NCBI RefSeq assembly: GCF_004331735.1
Contig: NZ_SJSO01000023.1
Location: forward strand, 29,554-93,553
Direction: 5' to 3'
From: Pedobacter psychrodurus
Lineage (GTDB): Bacteria; Bacteroidota; Bacteroidia; Sphingobacteriales; Sphingobacteriaceae
Length of the DNA: 64,000 nt
The notes under the pieces were generated by a model. That model searched no databases. It worked only from the letters and a program-made list of their open reading frames with translations, and had not been told where the DNA came from. Positions 18,239 to 27,418 of the stretch are shown piece by piece. The first letter of the stretch is position 1. Each line of letters opens with the position of its first letter. The position numbers and the translations under genes were made by a program.

Positions 18239-18796
18239 TAAAAGTTAAATTTGGTTATGTGTTTATATGTTGAACAAGCTAATAGGTTTAGTTGCTATGG
18301 GATAAAGTTAACAAACACATTAAAGGAACTAGCGCATTTTTGAGGACAAAAACCGCGCAATCGTTTGCCTATCTAATTTTTTACCAGAGAGGGTGTTCTG
18401 TTTTTTTCATTATTAAGAAGTTTAGGACATTAAGGCTTTAGAATAAGCAAAGGATCAACGACCAAGATCCAATTACCGATGAATCATGATCAGAAAAATT
18501 ATTCGGTTAGCGAAATTACGGGTACTGCAGTCATCTCTTTACAAGTATGAGCGGCTTATCAAATAACTGTCTTGCCGTATAGGCTACAATATTTACAGAA
18601 CTTCACTAAACTACCTACACATAAAAACCAATATTATCAAAAAAAACACAAAGCGCGTAATCGTCTGTTTTTAGTACGATTTAGCCGTAAAACATTGATT
18701 ACTTAGATTTTAAATGAATGTATCTTTATATTACAAACTTAATAAAGGATCGAATGGCAAGCATTTTGCAAGTGTTTGGAAAATTGCTTATAATAA
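18239..18796. other. divergent intergenic between GH31 and receiver gene
   Basis: 558 AT-rich bases holding the upstream regions of both flanking genes. I see no ORF and no clear TAnnTTTG/TTTG pair. Around 18409..18440 a degenerate copy of the CATTAAG...TTAAG repeat described at 19226 occurs. Confidence 0.4.
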
Positions 18797-19195
18797 ATGA
18801 ATTTCCAAATACCACAATCCTACAGCTGTGTAATTATAGATAACAGCCAAATAGATGTAAAAATACTGGAGCACTTTGTTTCCAAAATAGATAAACTCCA
18901 ACTTAAAGGAAGTTTTACGGATGCAATAGATGCCATGGCCGCCTTTTGGACTTACGGAAAAATTGATTTCCTATTGCTGGATATCCAAATGGATATCTCA
19001 GGAATTGATGTAGCCAGAATGCTTCGAAACAGCGTAAAATTTGTCGTATTTGTAAGTGCCGAAGGTAATAAGGCTATTGATGCTTTTGATAAGGGCAACT
19101 GTTTTTTACTTAAACCCCTCAATTTTAAAAAATTTGAAGATACCGTGAATCAGTTGATTCTGGCTGAACATAATAACAAAGAAATGCTTTTGTGA
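18797..19195 (+). CDS. receiver-only response regulator
   Basis: 132 residues forming one CheY-like receiver of the LytTR-regulator type: phosphoacceptor Asp62 (LLLDIQMD), conserved Thr/Ser near VVFVSAEG and Lys106 (LLKPL). The acidic pair that binds Mg is D-N (IIDNSQ) rather than D-D, so phosphorylation may be altered. There is no LytTR or other output domain, so it must act through a partner or as a phosphate sink. It closely resembles the receiver at 43071 (both start YSCxIxD) but has no partner gene next to it. Confidence 0.85.
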   Translation: MNFQIPQSYSCVIIDNSQIDVKILEHFVSKIDKLQLKGSFTDAIDAMAAFWTYGKIDFLLLDIQMDISGIDVARMLRNSVKFVVFVSAEGNKAIDAFDKGNCFLLKPLNFKKFEDTVNQLILAEHNNKEMLL

Positions 19196-19225
19196 ATAGC
19201 TCGCTGATGATACCCGCTTTCTTTT

Positions 19226-19284
19226 TACCATTAAGGAATTAAGACCATTAAGTTTTTAAGCACAAGTAAAAGAAGGTACATCAT
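19226..19284. repeat. 59-bp direct repeat, copy 1
   Basis: Begins TTACCATTAAGGAATTAAGA and differs from copy 2 at about four or five positions. Shorter relatives occur near 18409 and 45065. Confidence 0.8.
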
Positions 19285-19321
19285 TTTTGCTTTGAGCGTT
19301 AGTTTTCAACCCCTATCTTTC

Positions 19322-19380
19322 TTACCATTAAGGAATTAAGACGATTAAGTTTTTAAGCACAAGTGAAAGTAGGTACTTCA
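19322..19380. repeat. 59-bp direct repeat, copy 2
   Basis: Begins TTACCATTAAGGAATTAAGA and continues through TTTTTAAGCACAAGTGAAAG. It lies 96 bases after copy 1. Confidence 0.8.
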
Positions 19381-19588
19381 TTCTGATCCAATAGCCATCG
19401 GATTTATTTTATTAGCAGTTTTATTGTTTTAAAGGCCTAATAGCTACTTCGTGGTCAGAATCTTTCAGGCTGAGATATTTTTTAGCCACGCAAGCACGGA
19501 TGTACACGGAAGTTAATTTACCTATTTGCTTTGGTCTTTCAGCTTTTTGCTTTAGTCTTTTATCTTTAGTCTTTCAGCCCTATCTTTC

Positions 19589-20377
19589 TTAAATATCCGA
19601 ATAGTCTGTTGGGTAAACAAATTTAGTATCGTTTTTAGAAACATTGTGCTGATACTCTGGCATTGCAGAAAGTTTCTTCCAATAATCATCTGCAGAGAAT
19701 GCCTTCCAGTGCGCATCTCTATCTGTTTTATTTTCGAAAGTGGTTAAATACATTAAATTAGGCATACGGCTGCCGGCAATTACTTCTCCATAAAATACGG
19801 CATTAAAATTTAACCTTTTAAATAAACCGATTTCATCGCCTTTATTAAACATTTGAACTTTATTCTGAAAATATTTCTCCGTAGGGGCTTCGTAACTTCT
19901 TAATTCGTACACCCGTTCTTTCATTGGAGATTTTAGATTAGGCAGCATAAAATGAGGGGCATCTTCAAAAGCTTTTAAAACAATAGATTCTAACCGTTCG
20001 AAAGGAGCTTCGGTAAAGACTGCATCCAGATAGGTTTTACCATCAGCGGCGTATTTTTTGTCTTTTGCCAGCTTTTTATCCAGCTCTAAAATTCCATTCA
20101 ATGATTGTAAAGGGATAAATACATAAATAAGTTTTTCTGTAACTAAAGCCTGATCACCTACAATTGGTTTAAACACGCCTACTTTTGCAATTCCACAGCG
20201 GTGCAATGCGGGTAAATATGCTTTTTGCAAATAATCATCTACCGTTTTTTCTTGAGCATCGGTTTTCAAATGGTAAATTTTGATCTGATAGAAATCTATC
20301 TTTGATGCATTAACAGCAAATACGTTAGATAATAGCACGAGTAAAAACAGACAGGAAATTTTAATTCTTTGCGACAT
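19589..20377 (-). CDS. exported NIPSNAP-family protein
   Basis: 262 residues with a signal peptide (to about NASK). Two ferredoxin-like NIPSNAP repeats follow: FYQIKIYHLKTDAQEKTVDDYL and RVYELRSYEAPTEKYFQNKV, the latter with the typical LMYLTTFEN...DAHWKAF stretch. Its biochemical role is not known. In Bacteroidota such proteins are often encoded beside secreted hydrolases. It lies 91 bases downstream of the S9 peptidase on the same strand, at the end of the hydroxyproline/peptide block. Confidence 0.85.
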   Translation of the reverse strand: MSQRIKISCLFLLVLLSNVFAVNASKIDFYQIKIYHLKTDAQEKTVDDYLQKAYLPALHRCGIAKVGVFKPIVGDQALVTEKLIYVFIPLQSLNGILELDKKLAKDKKYAADGKTYLDAVFTEAPFERLESIVLKAFEDAPHFMLPNLKSPMKERVYELRSYEAPTEKYFQNKVQMFNKGDEIGLFKRLNFNAVFYGEVIAGSRMPNLMYLTTFENKTDRDAHWKAFSADDYWKKLSAMPEYQHNVSKNDTKFVYPTDYSDI

Positions 20378-20468
20378 GGTTAAAGGATATTTAGATACAA
20401 TGCGTCAAAGTAACAATTTATTTTTTAATGATTGAATAACAGAATGAGTGAATTTTGAATGAACTAAT

Positions 20469-22763
20469 CTACTTTGAAAGATTCGGATTTGGTGGTTCGG
20501 CATTAAGTAAATGTTTCACAAAGAAATCGCGTTTACGCCTGCGTCCGTAAATACCACCATCACTGTGCCCCATGCCCGGAATACTTAAAATATCGAAATC
20601 TTTATTTGCTTTGATCAATGCATCAGCAAGTCGGTAGGTCGATTCTGGTGGTACATTTTCATCGGCTTCGCCAACAATTAAAAATAGATTACCCAGTAAT
20701 TTACCTGCATTTGTAATGTTAGATTGTTCTCCATAGTGCGGCCCTACGGGATAGCCCATCCATTGTTCGTTCCACCATTGTTTATCGATACGGTTATCGT
20801 GACAGCCACAAGCAGAAACCGCAGCTTTGTAAAACTCGGGATGAAATAACAGCGCACCTGTTGAGCTTTGTCCACCCGCCGAAGTACCATAAATCCCTAC
20901 TTTTGAAATATCAGCATTTGGATACTTAACCGCCATGGCTTTCAACCATAATATCCTGTCGGGGAAACCTGCATCGGCTATATTTTTCCAACATACATCA
21001 TGAAAAGCTTTTGATCGGTTGGCGGTACCCATTCCATCAATCTGTACCACAATAAAGCCTAACTCAGCAATGCTCTGCATTTCGCTGGCTGGCAAGAAAC
21101 TTTTAGGCACAAAACTATCATGAGGACCTGCATAAATATTTTCGATAACAGGATAAGTCTTACTCGCATCCATTTTTGAGGGAAAACAAACTATGCCCCA
21201 AATATCAGTTATGCCATCTCTTCCTTTGGCCACAAACACTTCAGGCAGTTTAACACCGGTAGCCAAATAAGCAGCTGCTTGCCCATGCTCTATTTCGTTT
21301 ATTTTTCTGGTACTTGCAGTCAACCTTAACTCACTAATGGGTGGTACATTTACCTGAGAATAGGTATCAATATAATATTTACGATCAGGAGAAAAGCTGA
21401 GGTTATGGTTACCTTTTTCGGGCGTGAGGTTTACCAGGCCCTTTCCATCAAACCCGATTCTGTAGTAATGAATAAAATAAGGATCTTCGCCCGCATTCAT
21501 TCCATTTGCCCTAAACCAAACCTGGCGTTTTACGATATCTACACTATCAATATCTTTAACTACGTAATTCCCTTTGGTAATTAAGTCTTGCTTTCCGGTT
21601 AAGGCATTTACCAAATAAAGATGTTGCCATCCATCTTGCTCACTCGTCCATAATATTTCATTTGTTTTGGGCAGGTATCTTGTATAGATACGATTTTCAT
21701 AAATGAAGGTTTTGGTTTTCTCGTCGATAATGTTTTTAGTTTTTCCCGTTAAAACATCTACTTCAATTACCCTGAAACGCTGATGGCCGCGGTCTACTTT
21801 TTCATAAGTATAATAGCGGCTGTTATTACCTCGCCAATGCAATTCTGGTGCGCCAAAGAAATCTATCGGATCAGCATCTACTTTAATCGCCGTTTTAGCT
21901 ACTATGTTAAAAACATAGGGTTGATAAGCAGTAAAATCATCGCCAGGCTGCGCATATTCTCTCGATTTTAATTCACCACGCGTGGTACCGGGAACAGAAC
22001 TTAATACATAATGTACTTTTTTAATCTCTTTCGGATCAATTTTGTAGGCAACTATATTTTTTCCATCGGGCGACCATGCAAATTCGCCATAAGGTTTATC
22101 GGCATTACCATCGGTACTCAATTGGGTTTCTGCTTTTGTTGCCAGATCAATCACGAACAGGTTGCCACCACGGATCAGGATTTCGCTTTTGCCATCTGGC
22201 GATTTCCTTGATTCGCGGTTTCGTTGCCAGCGTGATCTCCGTTGCTGTAAAGGCCTTTTGGCATTGTAGCGATAAATACTGGTATCGTTTGTATGGGTTA
22301 AACTATAATCGTTCAGATTTAATTGATACCAGTTATTTTGTATTTTTAATTTTGCGGTATTGCCCTCATCGGCGAAATAAAGCTCTGTAAACTGAAGCTT
22401 TAATGGATTTTGTTTTTTACCAGTAATCTTTTCGATGTTCTGCGCAAGTTTATCATGATCAAATGCAGCTTTGCGTTTACCTGTTGCAGCATCTACATCA
22501 TAATATTCCCATGTTCTGTTTGGAAGATTCTTTTTATACCAAAATGCGCTTCCATCTTTTTTCCAGAAAGGAATAAGATCATTATTGGTTGGAATATTAC
22601 GTAATGCGGTATCCAGTTTAGTGGATAATTGGTAAGCATTTGCCATTTCAGCAGCACTTGGCGTATAAGGCTGTAAACCAGCTTGCTGTGCCAGCACCTG
22701 AAAAGAAACAAAACTTAATAGGATGAAGGCTATTGATTTTTTAGCGGTCGCGTAAATGGTCAT
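20469..22763 (-). CDS. S9 prolyl-oligopeptidase family peptidase, DPP-IV-like
   Basis: 764 residues: signal peptide (to about LAQQ), an eight-bladed beta-propeller of DPP-IV N-terminal type (about 90 to 510), and an alpha/beta-hydrolase domain with Ser628 (GIYGTSAGGQ), Asp701 (VGEADENVPP) and His733 (GMGHSDGG). DPP-IV enzymes remove X-Pro (and X-Hyp or X-Ala) dipeptides from oligopeptides in the periplasm. The classical GWSYGG serine motif reads GTSAGG here, so exact specificity is uncertain. It lies 75 bases after the permease gene in a run with hydroxyproline catabolism, which supports a role with proline-rich peptides. Confidence 0.85.
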   Translation of the reverse strand: MTIYATAKKSIAFILLSFVSFQVLAQQAGLQPYTPSAAEMANAYQLSTKLDTALRNIPTNNDLIPFWKKDGSAFWYKKNLPNRTWEYYDVDAATGKRKAAFDHDKLAQNIEKITGKKQNPLKLQFTELYFADEGNTAKLKIQNNWYQLNLNDYSLTHTNDTSIYRYNAKRPLQQRRSRWQRNRESRKSPDGKSEILIRGGNLFVIDLATKAETQLSTDGNADKPYGEFAWSPDGKNIVAYKIDPKEIKKVHYVLSSVPGTTRGELKSREYAQPGDDFTAYQPYVFNIVAKTAIKVDADPIDFFGAPELHWRGNNSRYYTYEKVDRGHQRFRVIEVDVLTGKTKNIIDEKTKTFIYENRIYTRYLPKTNEILWTSEQDGWQHLYLVNALTGKQDLITKGNYVVKDIDSVDIVKRQVWFRANGMNAGEDPYFIHYYRIGFDGKGLVNLTPEKGNHNLSFSPDRKYYIDTYSQVNVPPISELRLTASTRKINEIEHGQAAAYLATGVKLPEVFVAKGRDGITDIWGIVCFPSKMDASKTYPVIENIYAGPHDSFVPKSFLPASEMQSIAELGFIVVQIDGMGTANRSKAFHDVCWKNIADAGFPDRILWLKAMAVKYPNADISKVGIYGTSAGGQSSTGALLFHPEFYKAAVSACGCHDNRIDKQWWNEQWMGYPVGPHYGEQSNITNAGKLLGNLFLIVGEADENVPPESTYRLADALIKANKDFDILSIPGMGHSDGGIYGRRRKRDFFVKHLLNAEPPNPNLSK

Positions 22764-22838
22764 TACAGATTTTTTATGGTAAAGTAGGGCTACGATTTTA
22801 CAGATTCCTTTTAGATTTTGATGAATAACATCAATATT

Positions 22839-24287
22839 TTAACTGCTCACATCAACTGTATCTTTTGTTTTTAAATCCTGCCGGGCGATACTCCCTTTAA
22901 TCAGGTAATAAATCGGTATACCAATTAAAGTGATGATTAATCCAGGCCAGGTAAATTTGGGTTTAAAAATAATTAGTAATATGCAAAAGGCCAGTCCCAT
23001 TACCATATAGATGATTGGTAGTACAGGATAACCAAAGGCTTTGTAAGGCCGTTCGGCATCTGGTCGTTTTTTACGAAGGATAAAAATCCCAAAAATGGTG
23101 AGCATATAAAACATCACCACCACAAAAGAAATCATATCCAACAGGTCTCCATATTTTCCGCTAATACACCATAAACAAGCAAAAATACATTGAATCCATA
23201 GTCCAAATCCAGGAACCGCATTTTTGTTGAGCGTACCAACTTTTTTAAAGAAAAGGCCGTCTTTGGCCATTGAGTAATACACCCTGGCACCAGCCATAAT
23301 TAAACCGTTGTTACAACCGAAAGTCGAAACCATAATCATTAATGCGATAATGATGGTACCAGCTGTACCGAAAATATGGTTGGCAGCAGAAACTGCCACC
23401 CGATCTTTATCAGCATAGGCAATATCGTGTAATGAAAGTACACCTGTATACATCACATTTGTAAGGATGTAGAGCACTGTTACGATAATGGTTCCTAAGG
23501 CTAAACTCAAACCAATATTGCGTGCAGGGTTTTTAATTTCGCCGGCAATAAAGGTTACGTTGTGCCAGGAATCGCTACTAAATATCGAACCTACCATCGC
23601 AGCGGCAATGGCACCGAAAGCAGCCAAAGTAGTATAAGAACCAATATTTCCATCGGCAGATAGTGGTCCTAAAACCCACATATTTTCCCAGTTGGTTTTC
23701 CAGATTCCTTTATCCAAAAAGAAAAGCCCAAATGCAATGAGGCCAAACAAACTTAACAATTTGGCCACTGTAAAGGTCGTTTGAATCATTTTACCGCCGT
23801 TTACCCCTCTATTATTAATATAGGTAAGTAATATAATTATCCCAATGGCCAATAGTTGTGCCGGTGAGATGGTAAAGAAACCCAAATCGATGGCTACTAA
23901 ATCTTCACTTAGTTCGGGCACGAGATAAGCCGTAAACTTGGCAAATGCCACACCCACGGCGGCAATAGTTGCGGTTTGGATTACCGTAAAAAAACTCCAG
24001 CCATATAAAAAACTGATCAGTGGGTTGTATGCTTCTTTTAAATAAATATACTGTCCGCCCGCCTTTGGAAACATGGCACTTAATTCACCATAACTCAATG
24101 CTGCAGTAAGCGTCATAAAGCCTGTAATTAACCAAACCACTAACAGCCAGCCAGAACTGCCTACATTTCGGGTAATATCTGCACTTACAATAAAAATACC
24201 CGACCCGATCATACTTCCGGCTACAAGCATTGTTGCATCCATCAATTTAAGTGAGGGTTTAAACTGTGTGGTTTCTTTTTCAATCAT
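22839..24287 (-). CDS. APC-family amino acid permease
   Basis: 482 residues from the ATG at 24287 (a TTG at 24311 would add eight). About twelve membrane helices; the first carries VAGSMIGSGIFIVSADI, the glycine-rich unwound substrate-binding segment of APC transporters. It is 43 bases after the DUF885 gene and upstream of the S9 peptidase. From context, hydroxyproline, proline or related amino acids are plausible substrates; sequence alone does not fix this. Confidence 0.85.
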   Translation of the reverse strand: MIEKETTQFKPSLKLMDATMLVAGSMIGSGIFIVSADITRNVGSSGWLLVVWLITGFMTLTAALSYGELSAMFPKAGGQYIYLKEAYNPLISFLYGWSFFTVIQTATIAAVGVAFAKFTAYLVPELSEDLVAIDLGFFTISPAQLLAIGIIILLTYINNRGVNGGKMIQTTFTVAKLLSLFGLIAFGLFFLDKGIWKTNWENMWVLGPLSADGNIGSYTTLAAFGAIAAAMVGSIFSSDSWHNVTFIAGEIKNPARNIGLSLALGTIIVTVLYILTNVMYTGVLSLHDIAYADKDRVAVSAANHIFGTAGTIIIALMIMVSTFGCNNGLIMAGARVYYSMAKDGLFFKKVGTLNKNAVPGFGLWIQCIFACLWCISGKYGDLLDMISFVVVMFYMLTIFGIFILRKKRPDAERPYKAFGYPVLPIIYMVMGLAFCILLIIFKPKFTWPGLIITLIGIPIYYLIKGSIARQDLKTKDTVDVSS

Positions 24288-24330
24288 GTGTTCTGTTGCT
24301 TGGTGGTTCAAATGGTTTTGTGATTTTGAT

Positions 24331-26109
24331 TTATTTAAGCTGATCGTAAAAATGCCATGAGGTTTTAAAATCGCGTGTTAATGGCTGATTGGTTAAAGTA
24401 GCCCTAATCATCTCTACAGGGATTAAATTTTCTTTAATCACAGCATCGTGAAAAGCTTTAAAGCTCATCTTACCACTATCAACCAGTTCTTTTTTAAGGG
24501 CAAAAAGCTGGAGACCACCAGTAAGGTAAGCTACCTGGTACAGAGGACTATAATCGCCTTTGAAAGATCTGCGCACTTCACCTTCTGCATTGGCACGTTC
24601 GTGCCCTACCCGATCAACCAAGAAATCGACACACTGCTGAGGGGTCCATTTGCCAAGATGAAAGTTTAGCGAAAAAAGAATCCTGGCGCAACGGTGCATG
24701 CGCCAGAAAAGCATCCCCATTTTTTCTTCAGGCGTTTTGGCGAAACCTTTATCATAAAGTAAAAGTTCCCAGTATAATGGCCAGCCTTCTATACTAAAAG
24801 GTGTTTGAAAAGGATCGCGATAGCTTTTGTAACGGTTATTGATAAAATATTGATAATGGTGACCAGGTAAGAGTTCGTGCTGTACTGTTCCTCTTGAAAA
24901 ATAAGGATTATTACCACGCATACTCATTAACTTATCACCTTCCTCCATCGTATTGGTTGGATAGGAAATACTGATTTCGCGCCCACCGGTAAAAAATGGA
25001 TTCACCAATTGGCGTTCGGCCGACATCATTACCATACCCCAGGTTTCTTCTGCCAGTGGCGGAATATTGATCAGATCATTAGCTTTTATAAAGCTTAAGG
25101 CATCATCCTGTAGTTTTACAATCAACTCTGGTTGTTTACCTAAGGGCACGTAACTATTCTTGATTTTTTCCTGCGCTTTTTTCCAGTCATTTCCGAAGCC
25201 CATTGCTGCTGATGCTTTCAAAAGCTCATCATCGCAAAACTTAAATTCTTTTTCGGCAAGCTTGATCAGTTCTTCCGGTGTATATGGAATAAGCTCTGCA
25301 TTTAATTGCCTGATCAGCTCTTCCCTTCCAATAGGGTTTCCCTTAATTTCTGGTTTATCTAATTTTGCAACAGGAACAGCATCTCCGCTATCGTTAAAAA
25401 GTTTAGCGTAATTAGTTAAGGCAAAGTCTAATCTTTGGTAAGGTTTAGGTACCCACCAGGTAAAACCAGGCTCATAATCCATATAGAACTGGTAAAAACC
25501 CTTTAAACGGTGCTTTAAACTCAAGGTTATGGCCGCTGCCATTTTAAGCTGATCGGGTTTGAGTATTCCTTTCTTAAAATTTAGATTTAGGATATCAACC
25601 TGCTTCGCAATTTCGTCCATCTGGGCCGCCAATAAAGAGCCTTCCTTATAAGTACCTCTTCTTCTTAATTTTTCGAGCGCATAAATCGCATCGGCAAAGG
25701 TAAAATACTTCGACAGGGCATTATAGTCTGTTTCCTCTTTACCTAAGAGCCAAACTGAAGATTCTATCTGTTTTTTAAGGAGAATGTAATCTACTTTGCC
25801 ATAAACACTAAATCCTTCAAATTTGGCCGATTTTAACTTACTGAAATAATCGTTATTGATATCCTGCAGGCGTTTTCTTTGTTCAGGACTTTTAAAGGTA
25901 GTCATCGGAAAAGAATAAGTACCTCCTGCAGAATAAGGATAGTAGAAATCGTTAATGGCATCTACATCCTTTTGGTAACCCACTATCAGCGTACCCATTT
26001 CGCTGGTTTGCTCATACAAGCTTTCATTTGATGTTTGAGCTAATACAAAAGTGCCTGATAACAGGCTTACCATGAATAAAAGGGCGAAAAACTTTAATTT
26101 GTTTTGCAT
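24331..26109 (-). CDS. DUF885 metallopeptidase-like protein
   Basis: 592 residues with a signal peptide (to about VLAQ). It is mostly helical and carries QHELLPGHHYQY near residue 405, the HExxxGHxxQ-type zinc motif of DUF885 proteins, which resemble carboxypeptidase Taq/M32-like or M3-like peptidases. The family is exported in Bacteroidota and probably trims short peptides; a substrate is not established. It begins 87 bases after the AraC gene with an inverted repeat just upstream, and the permease follows closely, so it looks like the first enzyme of a regulated peptide-use operon. Confidence 0.8.
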   Translation of the reverse strand: MQNKLKFFALLFMVSLLSGTFVLAQTSNESLYEQTSEMGTLIVGYQKDVDAINDFYYPYSAGGTYSFPMTTFKSPEQRKRLQDINNDYFSKLKSAKFEGFSVYGKVDYILLKKQIESSVWLLGKEETDYNALSKYFTFADAIYALEKLRRRGTYKEGSLLAAQMDEIAKQVDILNLNFKKGILKPDQLKMAAAITLSLKHRLKGFYQFYMDYEPGFTWWVPKPYQRLDFALTNYAKLFNDSGDAVPVAKLDKPEIKGNPIGREELIRQLNAELIPYTPEELIKLAEKEFKFCDDELLKASAAMGFGNDWKKAQEKIKNSYVPLGKQPELIVKLQDDALSFIKANDLINIPPLAEETWGMVMMSAERQLVNPFFTGGREISISYPTNTMEEGDKLMSMRGNNPYFSRGTVQHELLPGHHYQYFINNRYKSYRDPFQTPFSIEGWPLYWELLLYDKGFAKTPEEKMGMLFWRMHRCARILFSLNFHLGKWTPQQCVDFLVDRVGHERANAEGEVRRSFKGDYSPLYQVAYLTGGLQLFALKKELVDSGKMSFKAFHDAVIKENLIPVEMIRATLTNQPLTRDFKTSWHFYDQLK

Positions 26110-26126
26110 TTGGTTTGGTTAAATTT

Positions 26127-26143
26127 GGCAAATAGCATTTGCC
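26127..26143. promoter_or_regulatory. inverted repeat upstream of DUF885 gene
   Basis: GGCAAAT-AGC-ATTTGCC is a perfect 7-bp inverted repeat 17 bases before the DUF885 start, between it and the AraC gene. A candidate operator or RNA hairpin. Confidence 0.35.
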
Positions 26144-26196
26144 TCCACTTGAAAAAATGGCTAGCTTTTTTTTTAAAAAATAAGATGTTTTTTTGC

Positions 26197-27099
26197 TTAG
26201 GCGCCTACATAGCTCACCCTGCTTACATTATTATAAGTATCGATATATGCTCTTGGCGATTGACCAATAATGCTTTTAAATACCCGGTTGAAATTGGTAA
26301 TGCTATTGAAACCAGCTTTATAGGCCACGCCTGAAATGCAATCGGCTTTTTCTCCCGAAATGAGGCTTTTACAGGCATCGTTGATTCTAACTTCATTTAA
26401 AAAAGATACAAAGGTATGTCCTGTATGTTTCTTAAAATACCTGCAGAAGGCCTGCGGAGTCATAAACGCAGCATTGGCTACATCTTCTAACGAAATTTGA
26501 TTATTGTAGTTTTCGGTGATGAAGTTAATGATCTTACTTAATCGCATACCTTCATTTTCGGTTACGTTAGAAGAATACATATCTGAGCATAACGATTCTA
26601 CATTCTCATTTAAATCCTGAAGGCTGTTAACCAATTTCAGAAAGTTAAATAACACATCAACTCCTGATGCCTGGTGAACATTGAACATTTTGGTTACCAT
26701 GTTTTTAGTAAAAGCAGCAGGAATTTTAAAACCGTGTTTGTTTTTAGCTAAAAAACCACTGGCCATCTTCATTTCGGGAAGATTGAACAAAGCGGCTAAA
26801 ATACCGTTAGGATTAAAGTAAATAGAACATGCTTTGATCGTTTTATTGTTATCAGCAGAGAAATATTCGGGGTTACTTTTAAAAAGATGTGGCAGTTTTG
26901 CCCCAATTACAAAAACATCGCCCGATCGGAAAGCATGCATATCATTCCCCGCAATTAATGTCCCCTCTCCTTTTTCTATGTAAGTAATCTGCCATTCATC
27001 ATGTCGGTGCAGATATTGATAAAAATATGGAAGTTCAATATGTTCCGATATCACACTCTTGTCATCAGGAACAAGCATTGTAAATGGTAATACTTTCAT
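26197..27099 (-). CDS. AraC-family regulator with cupin domain
   Basis: 300 residues. The N-terminal about 150 residues form a cupin sensor (YQYLHRHDEWQITYIEKGEG, FRSGDVFVIGAKLPH); the C-terminal about 100 hold the two HTH motifs (ISLEDVANAAFMTPQAFCRYFKK and ISGVAYKAGFNSITNFNRVFK). It sits between the hydroxyproline enzyme operon (upstream) and the DUF885-permease-peptidase genes (downstream), all on one strand. Its likely job is to switch these genes in response to a small molecule such as hydroxyproline; that is inferred from position. Confidence 0.9.
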   Translation of the reverse strand: MKVLPFTMLVPDDKSVISEHIELPYFYQYLHRHDEWQITYIEKGEGTLIAGNDMHAFRSGDVFVIGAKLPHLFKSNPEYFSADNNKTIKACSIYFNPNGILAALFNLPEMKMASGFLAKNKHGFKIPAAFTKNMVTKMFNVHQASGVDVLFNFLKLVNSLQDLNENVESLCSDMYSSNVTENEGMRLSKIINFITENYNNQISLEDVANAAFMTPQAFCRYFKKHTGHTFVSFLNEVRINDACKSLISGEKADCISGVAYKAGFNSITNFNRVFKSIIGQSPRAYIDTYNNVSRVSYVGA

Positions 27100-27151
27100 A
27101 ATTTTGGTTTAGTTAGTTGAGTTTGATTACGAATTGAATGTATAAATATTA

Positions 27152-27180
27152 ACTCAAATAAACCAATAAAACTCAAATAA
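27152..27180. promoter_or_regulatory. direct repeat upstream of araC-type gene
   Basis: ACTCAAATAA occurs twice, starting at 27152 and 27171 (19-bp period), 53 to 81 bases before the regulator start. Two half-sites about two helical turns apart is the usual AraC binding pattern. Confidence 0.35.
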
Positions 27181-27382
27181 GGTTAAAATCCTGCTATAAC
27201 TTGATAATATATGACGGATTTTGTGATGAATTCGGTAGCTAATAAATCACTACATATTTAGTTAACCAACTGTAAAGCAATAGCTAAAGCAGTTAATTTA
27301 AACCAGTAAAGCCCGCTATTTTTGGATTAACAGGTTATTTTAGCATTTTTTGAAGGAAATTATGAAGAAACTCGGTTACCTC

Positions 27383-27414
27383 AAGGAAGTCAAGTTTTTA
27401 AAACTGACTTCCTT
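27383..27414 (-). terminator. hairpin after the hydroxyproline operon
   Basis: AAGGAAGTCA - 12 nt - TGACTTCCTT is a perfect 10-bp stem directly after the last hydroxyproline gene. On the minus strand no T run follows, so termination may be partial, letting some transcription reach the AraC gene. Confidence 0.55.
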
Positions 27415-27418
27415 TATA

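Larger units (their letters stand above)
19196..19588. other. repeat-rich intergenic
   Basis: No gene. It contains the two 59-bp direct repeats listed separately, a piece resembling the CACGG-type element (AGCCACGCAAGCACGGATG), and a low-complexity run of repeated CTTT-AGTCTTT units at about 19520..19585. Confidence 0.6.

Noticed and set aside
19226..19380. CRISPR-like array
   Set aside because: Only two long near-identical units with no regular spacer series and no cas genes.
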